Part shown: in pieces, positions 36,009-43,425 of the stretch | Layout of the letters: each line of letters starts with the position of its first letter | How positions within the stretch are numbered: the first letter of the stretch is position 1 | Source: an uncultured Oscillospiraceae bacterium | GTDB lineage: Bacteria; Bacillota; Clostridia; Oscillospirales; Oscillospiraceae | Length of the DNA stretch: 64,000 nucleotides | Direction of reading: 5' to 3' | Assembly (NCBI GenBank): GCA_934589705.1 | Contig: CAKTOH010000002.1 | Span: 62,001-126,000 of the forward strand | Notes under the pieces: model-generated | What the model saw: the letters and a program-made list of their open reading frames with translations, nothing else | What the model was told of the DNA's origin: nothing | Database searches by the model: none | Position numbers and translations under genes: made by a program

Positions 36009-36926
36009 TTATGGGTTCCAGATCCGAATCTCCGGTTCCAGGCGAATGCCGGAAGTTTCATAGACCCGGTCGGACACGGTCTGGAGCAACTGTTTCATCT
36101 CGTCAGCGGTGGCTCCGCCCAGATTTACGGCAAAGCCCGCGTGCTTTTCGGAAATGCCGGCGTTTCCCAGCCGGAAGCCCTTCAGTCCCGCTTCCTCAAT
36201 GAGGGCGGCGGCATAACCGCCCGCGGGGCGCTTGAAGGCAGAGCCAGCCGAGGGCAAATCCAAGGGCTGGGAAGCGGTGCGCTTACTGATGAGCTCCTTC
36301 ATTTTGCCCCGGATGGTTTCCGGCTCTGCCGGGGTCAGGGCAAATTCCGCGCTGAGCACAATGTCTCCTGTTTCCTCCAGGACGCTGTGCCGGTAGGAAA
36401 AGCCCATTTCTTCGGCGGTGAGAACCCGCCGCTGACCCTGGCGGTTCATGACCTCCACCTGTTTGCAGACCTGGCAGATTTCCCCGCCGTAGGCTCCGGC
36501 GTTCATATAGACCCCGCCGCCAACGGTGCCGGGAATGCCATGGGCGAATTCCAGGCCGGAAAGACCCAGGTTTGCCGCAACCACCGCCGCCCGGCTCATG
36601 GTCACCCCGGCCATTACCCGAAGCCGGTTTCCGGGCAGGGGCTCGATTCCCTCCAGGCAGTCCTTCAGGCAGACCACCAGCCCCCGAACTCCCTCGTCCG
36701 GGGCCAGTACGTTGGTTCCTGCGCCCAGAATAGTAAAGCTTCCGTCCAATAAAACGGACACTTTCAAAATTTTCGCCAGTTCCTCGATATTTTTGGGAAA
36801 GGCCATGACCTCCGCCCCGCCGCCAATGCGCAAAGAGGTGTGCTTTGCCAGAGGTTCGTCGAACTTTAGCTCCACATCCGGGAGTAAGGCAGCAATTTTT
36901 TCCTGAAAATCCGTCAATTCCGTCAT
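36009..36926 (-). CDS. murB: UDP-N-acetylenolpyruvoylglucosamine reductase
   Basis: FAD enzyme that reduces UDP-GlcNAc-enolpyruvate to UDP-MurNAc in peptidoglycan synthesis. The 305-aa protein has the FAD loop LGAGTNVLAPDEG, the YMNAGAYGGEI stretch, the catalytic-serine region SAGSAFKRP and the Glu-containing C-terminus. GGAGGCG precedes the ATG at 36924-36926. It heads the long minus-strand operon, with its own promoter at 36955-36983. Confidence 0.97.
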   Translation of the reverse strand: MTELTDFQEKIAALLPDVELKFDEPLAKHTSLRIGGGAEVMAFPKNIEELAKILKVSVLLDGSFTILGAGTNVLAPDEGVRGLVVCLKDCLEGIEPLPGNRLRVMAGVTMSRAAVVAANLGLSGLEFAHGIPGTVGGGVYMNAGAYGGEICQVCKQVEVMNRQGQRRVLTAEEMGFSYRHSVLEETGDIVLSAEFALTPAEPETIRGKMKELISKRTASQPLDLPSAGSAFKRPAGGYAAALIEEAGLKGFRLGNAGISEKHAGFAVNLGGATADEMKQLLQTVSDRVYETSGIRLEPEIRIWNP

Positions 36927-36954
36927 AAACGCCTCCGGGTGTATAGTTGGATAC

Positions 36955-36983
36955 AGTATAGCATATTCCCGGAGATTATGCAA
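36955..36983 (-). promoter_or_regulatory. sigma-A promoter for the murB operon
   Basis: TTGCAT (36978-36983) and TATACT (36955-36960) on the minus strand, 17 nt apart, about 30 nt upstream of the murB start. Confidence 0.7.
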
Positions 36984-37024
36984 TTATGCGATTGTGAATT
37001 TTGTGTAAGCGGGGTTTGGCGCGC

Positions 37025-37056
37025 AAAAAAGCTGCCCGGCCTTAGGCCGGGCAGCT
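37025..37056 (-). terminator. Terminator after the MsmK-type ATPase gene
   Basis: AGCTGCCCGGCC pairs with GGCCGGGCAGCT around TAA, then TTTTTT on the minus strand. Confidence 0.92.
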
Positions 37057-37070
37057 GGGAATGTAAGAAC

Positions 37071-38258
37071 TCAGGCTTCCAGGTTGATGCCGGTGTCCTT
37101 GGAGAACAGATGGCATACATGGCCGGGGAAGGTGTAGTGAACGGTGCTACCGTTGGACAGAGCGGCAACCTCGGCACCGGTCATGTTCATGGTAGAAACA
37201 ACCATGACCACGTCACGACCCATGGAGGTCACATGCAGGTGGACGGAGGAGCCCATCAGCTCGGACACGTCAACCTTGCCCTCGATACCGGCGGGCTCCA
37301 GGGAGATGTGCTCGGGACGGACGCCCAGAACCACATCCTGCTCGGCCACGTTGTTGGCAGCCAGCTTAGCCTGCTTGTCGTCGGACAGGACGATGGACTG
37401 GTTGTCCAGCTTCACGACGTACTTGCCGTTCTCCTTAACCAGCTTGGCGTTCTCGAACAGGTTCATCTGAGGAGTGCCGATGAAGGTAGCGACGAACAGG
37501 TTGTAAGGATGATTGAAGACCTCCTGGGGAGTGCCGATCTGCTGGATGAAGCCATCCTTCATGATGACGATCCGGTCGCCCAGGGTCATAGCCTCGGTCT
37601 GGTCGTGGGTAACGTAAATGAAGGTGGTGTTGATGCGCTGACGCAGCTTGATGATCTCGGCACGCATCTGGTTACGGAGCTTAGCGTCCAGGTTGGACAA
37701 AGGCTCGTCCATCAGCAGAACCTTGGGCTCACGGACGATGGCACGGCCGATGGCCACACGCTGACGCTGACCGCCGGACAGAGCCTTGGGCTTACGGCCC
37801 AGGTACTGGGTGATGTCCAGGATCTCAGCGGCTTCCTTAACCTTCTTATCGATCTCGTCCTTGGGCATCTTGCGCAGCTTCAGGGCGAAGGCGATGTTAT
37901 CATAAACGGTCATGTGGGGATACAGGGCGTAGTTCTGGAAGACCATGGCAATATCACGGTCCTTGGGAGCCACATCGTTGACCAGCTTGTCGCCGATGTA
38001 CAGCTCGCCGCCGGAAATCTCTTCCAGACCGGCGACCATCCGCAGAGTGGTGGACTTACCACAGCCGGAGGGGCCGACCAGAACGATGAATTCCTTGTCG
38101 GCGATGTCCAGGTTGAACTCCTGAACGGCCACAACGCCCTCATCGGTGATCTGCAGATTGTGCTTCTTTTCGGGCTCGCCCTTCTTCTTTTTCTTCTTGG
38201 CATCGTCGCCGTTGAAGGGATAGACCTTTTTGATGTTCTTCAGGGTTAAACTTGCCAT
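37071..38258 (-). CDS. MsmK/UgpC-type sugar ABC transporter ATP-binding protein (orphan)
   Basis: ATPase that energises carbohydrate ABC importers. It has Walker A GPSGCGKST (62-70), signature LSGGQRQRVA, Walker B VLLMDEP and a C-terminal TOBE regulatory domain, 395 aa in all. No permease or binding-protein genes adjoin it, so it probably serves several sugar transporters, as MsmK does. An insertion of about 25 residues with a poly-lysine stretch (AKKKKKKGEPEKK, about 15-41) sits before the Walker A region. The ribosome site (AAGAAAG) is weak and the leader is about 180 nt. Confidence 0.9.
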   Translation of the reverse strand: MASLTLKNIKKVYPFNGDDAKKKKKKGEPEKKHNLQITDEGVVAVQEFNLDIADKEFIVLVGPSGCGKSTTLRMVAGLEEISGGELYIGDKLVNDVAPKDRDIAMVFQNYALYPHMTVYDNIAFALKLRKMPKDEIDKKVKEAAEILDITQYLGRKPKALSGGQRQRVAIGRAIVREPKVLLMDEPLSNLDAKLRNQMRAEIIKLRQRINTTFIYVTHDQTEAMTLGDRIVIMKDGFIQQIGTPQEVFNHPYNLFVATFIGTPQMNLFENAKLVKENGKYVVKLDNQSIVLSDDKQAKLAANNVAEQDVVLGVRPEHISLEPAGIEGKVDVSELMGSSVHLHVTSMGRDVVMVVSTMNMTGAEVAALSNGSTVHYTFPGHVCHLFSKDTGINLEA

Positions 38259-38436
38259 ACTTTCTTGACTCTAGACGCGCCTACCATTTTCGCGCGCGCC
38301 CTCGCTGCCGGAAAGCAAAATTCCGGAAGCACTACGACAGGTCTCCACACTGCCGCACCGTAAGTCAGACGGATTTATCCTCCTTAAATTTAGCGAAACA
38401 CGCCTAGAATAGTGGAGTAGACGCACTTCACCGGGA
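38259..38436 (-). other. Long structured 5' leader of the orphan ABC ATPase gene
   Basis: About 180 nt between the promoter and the start codon. It holds a GC-rich GCGCG/GCGCG-like hairpin near 38271-38296, a CCGGAA/TTCCGG hairpin near 38305-38325, and a perfect AAGGAGG near 38388-38395 that is not followed by a usable start codon. No known riboswitch was recognised. Confidence 0.4.
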
Positions 38437-38443
38437 TACTGAA

Positions 38444-38472
38444 ATAATACCATAATTCGCCTTTTCTGGCAA
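38444..38472 (-). promoter_or_regulatory. Probable sigma-A promoter for the orphan ABC ATPase gene
   Basis: TTGCCA (38467-38472) and TATTAT (38444-38449) on the minus strand, 17 nt apart. Confidence 0.6.
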
Positions 38473-38540
38473 TCGGGGATAATGACGGTTTTTCCGTGCC
38501 GTTTTTAGGCATTCTGACAAGAATTCACGTTTTCCGTCAA

Positions 38541-38562
38541 AAATGACAGACAGCCGTCATTT
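38541..38562. promoter_or_regulatory. Inverted repeat just upstream of the cyuA-like promoter
   Basis: AAATGAC and GTCATTT flank an eight-base spacer and end about six bases before the -35 hexamer at 38568. A regulator-binding site is plausible but unproven. Confidence 0.4.
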
Positions 38563-38567
38563 GCCTC

Positions 38568-38596
38568 TTGACAGGTTTCGTTATTTCCTATAAACT
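38568..38596 (+). promoter_or_regulatory. sigma-A promoter for the cyuA-like operon
   Basis: TTGACA (38568-38573), then TATAAACT. Read as TAAACT (38591-38596) the spacer is 17 nt, and as TATAAA it is 15 nt. Confidence 0.65.
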
Positions 38597-38704
38597 AGTG
38601 GTGTTTTAGGGATTGTGCTTTTGTATAATTTCCACAACGCACAGCTGTCCACGCAGGAAAGACATTTCAGCTGTGATTATCGGAAGAAAGGAGGAAACAC
38701 AAAC

Positions 38705-39985
38705 ATGAACAAAGAAAATCCCAATTACCGCGCCTATATCCGCATTCTGGAGGAGGAGCTGGTGCCTGCCATGGGCTGCACCGAGCCCATCGCCCTGGCC
38801 TACTGCGCGGCGAAGGCCCGGGAGGTCCTGGGCGAGATGCCCGATCGGGTGGCCATCGGTGCCAGCGGCAGCATCATCAAGAACGTGAAAAGCGTGATTG
38901 TTCCCAATACCAACCACATGAAGGGCATTCCCGCGGCGGCGGTAGCCGGAATCGTGGGCGGCGACCCATCCCGGGAGCTGGAGGTCATTGCGGACGTGCC
39001 CCCGGAGAAAATCGCCCAGATGCGCACCTATCTGGAGAGCACTCCCATTACCGTGGAGCACATCGACAACGGTCTGACCTTTGAGATCGTGGTCACTGTT
39101 TTCCATGGGCAGGACAGCGCCAGCGTCCGGATCGTCAACTATCACACGAATATCGTCCACATCGAGCGCAACGGCCAGGTGCTTCTGGATACGCCTGTGG
39201 AGGGCGAGAGCGAGGCCGGTCTTACCGACCGCTCCTGCCTGAATCTGCGGGACATTCTGGACTTCGCGGAAACCGTGGACATCGCCGACGTGAAGGACGT
39301 TCTGGATCGGCAGATCGAGTACAACAGCGCCATCGCCAAGGAAGGTCTTCGGGGGAACTACGGCTCCAACATCGGCAGCGTCCTGCTGCAAACCTACGGC
39401 GAGGGCAGCGTCATGATTCGGGCCAAGGCCATGGCAGCGGCCGGTTCCGACGCCCGGATGAACGGCTGTGAAATGCCTGTGGTCATCAACTCCGGCAGCG
39501 GCAATCAGGGCATGACCACTTCCCTGCCCGTTATCGAGTACGCCAAGGAACTGAAGGTCAGCGACGAGAAGCTCTACCGGGCTCTGTGTCTGTCCAACCT
39601 GACCACCATCCACCAGAAAACCAGCATCGGACGGCTCTCCGCCTTCTGCGGCGCGGTCAGTGCCGGAGCCGGAGCGGGAGCGGGCATTGCCTACCTGCTG
39701 GGCTCTGATCTGGACGGCATTTCCCACACCGTTGCCAACGCCATCGCCACCACCGGCGGCATTGTCTGCGACGGTGCCAAGGCCTCCTGCGCCTCCAAAA
39801 TCGCCACGGCTGTGGAGGCGGGCATCCTGGGCTACAACATGCACATCCAGGATCAGGATTTCCAGCCTGACGACGGTCTGGTAGGAGATACTCCCGAGGA
39901 CACCATTTCCAACATCGGCCGTCTGGGCAAGGAAGGCATGAAGAGCACCAACGAAGAGATCATCAAAATCATGGTCGGCAATTGA
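38705..39985 (+). CDS. CyuA-like L-cysteine desulfidase / serine dehydratase-alpha family protein
   Basis: A 426-aa member of the family containing E. coli CyuA (YhaM), an oxygen-sensitive Fe-S enzyme that degrades cysteine to pyruvate, sulfide and ammonia. Family stretches include VPAMGCTEPIALAYCAA, GASGSIIKNVKSV, INSGSGNQGMT and CGAVSAGAGAGAGIAYLLG, and the cysteines in CTEP, FCGA, CDGAK and CAS could hold the cluster. The start ATG at 38705 has AAAGGAGG upstream. It is followed by an amino acid symporter gene, which supports amino acid catabolism. Substrate choice (cysteine or serine-like) is inference. Confidence 0.85.
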   Translation: MNKENPNYRAYIRILEEELVPAMGCTEPIALAYCAAKAREVLGEMPDRVAIGASGSIIKNVKSVIVPNTNHMKGIPAAAVAGIVGGDPSRELEVIADVPPEKIAQMRTYLESTPITVEHIDNGLTFEIVVTVFHGQDSASVRIVNYHTNIVHIERNGQVLLDTPVEGESEAGLTDRSCLNLRDILDFAETVDIADVKDVLDRQIEYNSAIAKEGLRGNYGSNIGSVLLQTYGEGSVMIRAKAMAAAGSDARMNGCEMPVVINSGSGNQGMTTSLPVIEYAKELKVSDEKLYRALCLSNLTTIHQKTSIGRLSAFCGAVSAGAGAGAGIAYLLGSDLDGISHTVANAIATTGGIVCDGAKASCASKIATAVEAGILGYNMHIQDQDFQPDDGLVGDTPEDTISNIGRLGKEGMKSTNEEIIKIMVGN

Positions 39986-40048
39986 GCCGCCCTGCATCTA
40001 AAAAAGTAAGGTATTGCCGGGCAACCCGGCAGAGAGGAGAAAACCCCT

Positions 40049-41242
40049 ATGAAAAAGCTGTTTTCCAGTCTCCCCGCAAAGCTGCTGCTTGGTATCATTG
40101 TCGGTATCATCGTCGGCCTGATCGTTCCCGAATCCGTGATGACGGTGCTGGTGCCCGTCAAGAACATCATGGGTCAGCTCATCAACTTCATCGTTCCCCT
40201 GATCGTCATCGGCTTTATCGCTCCGTCCATCACCAAGCTGGGCAGCAACGCCTCCCGTCTTCTGGGCGTGGCACTGCTCATTGCCTACGTTTCTTCCGTG
40301 CTGGCAGCCCTGCTGTCCACGGTGGCCGGCTATGTGCTCATCCCCATCATGCACAATGCCAACGCCGCCGCTGACCTGCGTGCCCTGCCCGAGGACGTGT
40401 TCGGCCTCCAGATCCCTCAGATCATGCCCGTCATGTCCGCTCTGGTCTTCGCCGTGCTCATGGGTCTTGCCGCCGTGTGGACGAAGGCCGAAACCACCAC
40501 CAAGATTCTGGACGAGTTCCAGAAGATCGTGCTGGATCTGGTTTCCAAAATCGTCATTCCCATCCTGCCCTTCTTCATCGCCTGCACCTTCGCGTGCCTG
40601 GCCTACGAGGGCACCATCACCCGGCAGCTGCCCATCTTCCTGAAGGCAGTCGTCATCGTGCTGGTGGGTCACTTCATCTGGATGGCGGTGCTGTACAGCG
40701 TCGCCGGTGCCTACTCCAAGCGCAGCCCCATTGAGGTCTTCAAGCACTACGGCCCGGCTTACCTGACCGCCGTGGGCACCATGTCCTCCGCCGCTACTCT
40801 GTCCGTGGCTCTGCAGTGCGCCCGGAAGTCCAAGGTTCTCCGCCGGGATATGGTGGACTTCGGCATTCCCCTGTTTGCCAACGTGCACCTGTGCGGCTCC
40901 GTCCTCACCGAGACCTTCTTCGTCATGATCGTCTCTCTGATTCTCTACGGTCAGCTGCCCACCGTGGGCACCATGATTCTGTTCTGCGTACTGCTGGGCA
41001 TCTTCGCCATCGGCGCCCCCGGCGTTCCCGGCGGCACGGTCATGGCCTCTCTGGGTATCGTCACCAGCGTTCTGGGCTTCGGCCCCGAAGGCACTGCCCT
41101 GCTTCTGGCTATCTTCGCCATTCAGGACTCCTTCGGCACTGCCTGCAACGTCACCGGCGACGGCGCTCTGACTCTGATCCTCACCGGCTACTGCGAGAAG
41201 CACGGTCTGGAAGAGCAGAAGAACATCGGCGTAGACCTGTAA
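40049..41242 (+). CDS. Dicarboxylate/amino acid:cation symporter (DAACS family)
   Basis: A 397-aa membrane symporter of the GltP/SstT type with about eight transmembrane helices and two re-entrant loops. Family motifs are AVGTMSSAATLSVALQCA (serine-rich HP1 tip), IPLFANVHLCGS, and GAPGVPGGTVMAS and IFAIQDSFGTACNVTGDGA near the end. It lies 63 nt after the cyuA-like gene and is followed by a terminator, so the two form an operon; the substrate is likely the amino acid that the first gene degrades. E. coli cyuA pairs with a different (HAAAP) permease. Confidence 0.9.
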   Translation: MKKLFSSLPAKLLLGIIVGIIVGLIVPESVMTVLVPVKNIMGQLINFIVPLIVIGFIAPSITKLGSNASRLLGVALLIAYVSSVLAALLSTVAGYVLIPIMHNANAAADLRALPEDVFGLQIPQIMPVMSALVFAVLMGLAAVWTKAETTTKILDEFQKIVLDLVSKIVIPILPFFIACTFACLAYEGTITRQLPIFLKAVVIVLVGHFIWMAVLYSVAGAYSKRSPIEVFKHYGPAYLTAVGTMSSAATLSVALQCARKSKVLRRDMVDFGIPLFANVHLCGSVLTETFFVMIVSLILYGQLPTVGTMILFCVLLGIFAIGAPGVPGGTVMASLGIVTSVLGFGPEGTALLLAIFAIQDSFGTACNVTGDGALTLILTGYCEKHGLEEQKNIGVDL

Positions 41243-41271
41243 GAAAAGCAGAAATTCTGAAAATCTCCAAG

Positions 41272-41304
41272 GGGGCTGAGGGCGGTATCCGCTCTCAGCC
41301 CTTT
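41272..41304 (+). terminator. Terminator after the DAACS symporter gene
   Basis: GGGCTGAG-GCGG pairs with CCGC-CTCAGCCC around a short loop, followed by a short T run. Confidence 0.65.
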
Positions 41305-41392
41305 GGCGTTTTCCAAAAATCGGCTCGATTCTCTGGTGCGCCGACATTTGTGCTTGCAGAAAAAACAAATTAAAAATTTTGTTTTTCTGCTA

Positions 41393-41421
41393 TTGACATC
41401 TCGGTCTTTTTGGGATAGGAT
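41393..41421 (+). promoter_or_regulatory. sigma-A promoter for the brnQ T-box leader
   Basis: Perfect TTGACA (41393-41398) and TAGGAT (41416-41421), 17 nt apart. Confidence 0.7.
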
Positions 41422-41429
41422 AGGGGCAA

Positions 41430-41716
41430 TCGAATAAAAAAGCGATGACGAAGACGGATTGGAAGCTTCGCCTGATAGAGAGCCGGGGACGGTGGAAGCC
41501 TGGCAGGAGACCTTCCGGCAATCCCATCCCTTCCGAGCTGAAGCACCCCAAAGCATATTTGCCGGTAGGGGCTTCCGCGCAGGCTGCGTAAGTGCCTAGG
41601 GCTTGCTGGAGCCCGAAGAGGGGCGCATTGGAAATGCGCAATTTGAGTGGTACCGCGGGTATTGTATTTACAAGGCTCGTCTCAAGAAATCTTGAGACGA
41701 GCCTTTATTTTTTTGC
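41430..41716 (+). ncRNA. T-box leader riboswitch of brnQ
   Basis: Contains AGAGAG and GGTG of stem I, the conserved T-box GAGTGGTACCGCGGG (about 41645-41659), and a terminator AAGGCTCGTCTCAAG/CTTGAGACGAGCCTT with a T run (41672-41714). The specifier cannot be fixed by eye; an ATC (Ile) near 41526-41528 is the best candidate and would suit a branched-chain amino acid carrier. The transporter should be expressed when the cognate tRNA is uncharged. Confidence 0.9.
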
Positions 41717-41734
41717 GGAAATGAGGAAACAAAG

Positions 41735-43060
41735 ATGAAACTTGATAAAAAAGATCTGTTCGTAGTCAGCGTCATGCTGTTTGCCCTGTTCTTTGGCGCG
41801 GGCAACCTGATTTTCCCGCCCTTTCTGGGGCAGAACGCCGGAGACCAGACCCTTCCCGCCATGCTGGGCTTTCTGGCTACGGCGGTGATTCTGCCGGTGC
41901 TGGGGGTTGTGGTAGTCGCCCGGTTTGACGGCCTGGAAAAGCTGGGTCAGCAGGTGGGTCGGCGGTTTGCCCTGGTATTCACGGTGCTCATTTATCTGTC
42001 CATCGGCCCGGGGCTGGGCATTCCCAGAGCGGCCTCCGTGCCCTTTGAGATGGCGGTGGCTCCCTACCTGCCCGCCGGAGCCAGTACCGGCCTTTGGATG
42101 GCGGTTTATTCCCTGCTGTTCTTCCTTGTGGCCCTGTGGCTGTGCCTGAATCCCGGAAAACTGGTAGATCGGATTGGCAGGATTCTGACCCCCACCCTTC
42201 TGACCCTGCTGACGCTGCTCTTCGTGTGCTTTCTGTTCCGGGGACAGGTTCAGGTCGCTCCCGCCCAGGAAAGCTACGGCAGTGCCCCCCTGCTCAAGGG
42301 CTTTTCCGAGGGCTACAACACCATGGACACCATCGCCGCTCTGAACTTCGGTCTTGTCATCTCCACCACCCTGGGCACCTTCGGCCTGACGGAAAAGAAG
42401 GACACAATGCGCTACACCGTATTGGCCGGTGTTCTGGCCGGCTCCATCCTGGCTCTGGTCTACGCCATGCTGTCTTACATGGGGATGTGCAGCTCCGGGG
42501 TCTACGACATTCAGGAAAACGGAGCCTGGACTCTGCGGTGCATCGTCTACCAGGTCTTCGGTGCTCCCGGTGCGGTGCTGCTGGCGGCTATCTTCACCCT
42601 GGCGTGTCTGACCACCTGCGTAGGGCTCATCAACTCCATTTCCCAGTATTTTTCCACCCTTTTCCGGCAGGTTTCCTACAAAAAGTGGGTGTATCTCATT
42701 ACCTTTTTCTCTTTCCTCGTGTGCAATCTGGGGCTGAGCATGATCCTGAGCATTTCCATTCCCGTGCTCAATGCCGTCTATCCCGTGGCCATTGTGCTGA
42801 TTCTGCTGGGACTGAGCCACGGGCTCTGGAAGGACAATCCCTATGTCTATCCCATGACCGTGTCCGGCACCGGGGTTCTCAGCGTACTTTACGCCCTGGA
42901 TGAGGCGGGGCTGCCCCTGGGGGTTATGAGCGGACTGCTTCATAAGCTGCCTCTGTACGGTCTGGGCTTCGGCTGGGTCTGGACCGCCGCCGGAATGCTG
43001 GTGCTGGCACTTCTGGCAGGTGTTCTTTCCAAGGAGAAGTGCGCGCTTGCGAATCGGTGA
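41735..43060 (+). CDS. brnQ: Branched-chain amino acid:cation symporter BrnQ
   Basis: A 441-aa LIVCS-family carrier for leucine, isoleucine and valine, with about twelve transmembrane helices. The N-terminal FALFFGAGNLIFPPFLG is the family hallmark, followed by SIGPGLGIPRAASVPFEMA. GAGGAAACAAAG precedes the ATG. It is transcribed alone behind a T-box leader, tying import to amino acid starvation. It ends convergent with the M18 peptidase gene, with palindromic repeats between them. Confidence 0.95.
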   Translation: MKLDKKDLFVVSVMLFALFFGAGNLIFPPFLGQNAGDQTLPAMLGFLATAVILPVLGVVVVARFDGLEKLGQQVGRRFALVFTVLIYLSIGPGLGIPRAASVPFEMAVAPYLPAGASTGLWMAVYSLLFFLVALWLCLNPGKLVDRIGRILTPTLLTLLTLLFVCFLFRGQVQVAPAQESYGSAPLLKGFSEGYNTMDTIAALNFGLVISTTLGTFGLTEKKDTMRYTVLAGVLAGSILALVYAMLSYMGMCSSGVYDIQENGAWTLRCIVYQVFGAPGAVLLAAIFTLACLTTCVGLINSISQYFSTLFRQVSYKKWVYLITFFSFLVCNLGLSMILSISIPVLNAVYPVAIVLILLGLSHGLWKDNPYVYPMTVSGTGVLSVLYALDEAGLPLGVMSGLLHKLPLYGLGFGWVWTAAGMLVLALLAGVLSKEKCALANR

Positions 43061-43222
43061 TTACGCACCGTTCAAGGCCTTGGGGCCGATTGCGCACATC
43101 GTCCCGTCAAAATCCGGGCTTTCCAGGAAAGGTTCGATGTGGGCATCGAGCCCTACGAATCAGATGCAAATTGCCCCGGCGGCGCAATTGCGCCGCCGGG
43201 GCTGAGATTGTCAAAAAACCAT

Positions 43223-43260
43223 GTCATTGCGAGCCAGTGCTCACACTGGCGTGGCAATCC
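43223..43260 (-). repeat. Dispersed hairpin repeat, family 1, copy 2
   Basis: On the minus strand: GGATTGCCACG, arms CCAGTG/CACTGG around TGAG, then CTCGCAATGAC. Confidence 0.75.
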
Positions 43261-43316
43261 CCCTGATATTCAAATATTTTCAATCCGAAACCAGCAGCTT
43301 TTACGTTCAACCGGGG

Positions 43317-43354
43317 GATTCCCACACCAGTCTGCGGACTGGTTCGGAATGACA
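43317..43354 (+). repeat. Dispersed hairpin repeat, family 1, copy 3
   Basis: GATTCCCACA, arms CCAGTC/GACTGG around TGCG, then TTCGGAATGACA, followed by a CGTATCTTTCGG tail that recurs after copy 5. Confidence 0.75.
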
Positions 43355-43425
43355 CCGTATCTTTCGGACTTTTTTGACACGCTGTGCCCCGGCGGTGCGA
43401 TTGCGCCGCCGGGGCTTCCTGATTT

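Larger units (their letters stand above)
43173..43415. repeat. Composite inverted-repeat element bounded by two 30-bp palindromes
   Basis: Left border is a perfect 30-bp GC-rich palindrome (43173-43202, centre GCAATTGC); right border is a near-identical one (43386-43415, centre GCGATTGC). Inside each border is a TGTCAAAAAA-type stretch and a family-1 hairpin repeat in opposite orientation. It lies between convergent brnQ and the M18 peptidase gene and could stop transcription from both sides. Nothing else is seen in 43061-43425. Confidence 0.75.

Noticed and set aside
38271..38453. A 60-codon minus-strand frame and an AAGGAGG upstream of the ABC ATPase
   Set aside because: The AAGGAGG is not followed by a start codon at usable distance, and the frame's own start has no ribosome site. 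Treated as leader sequence.
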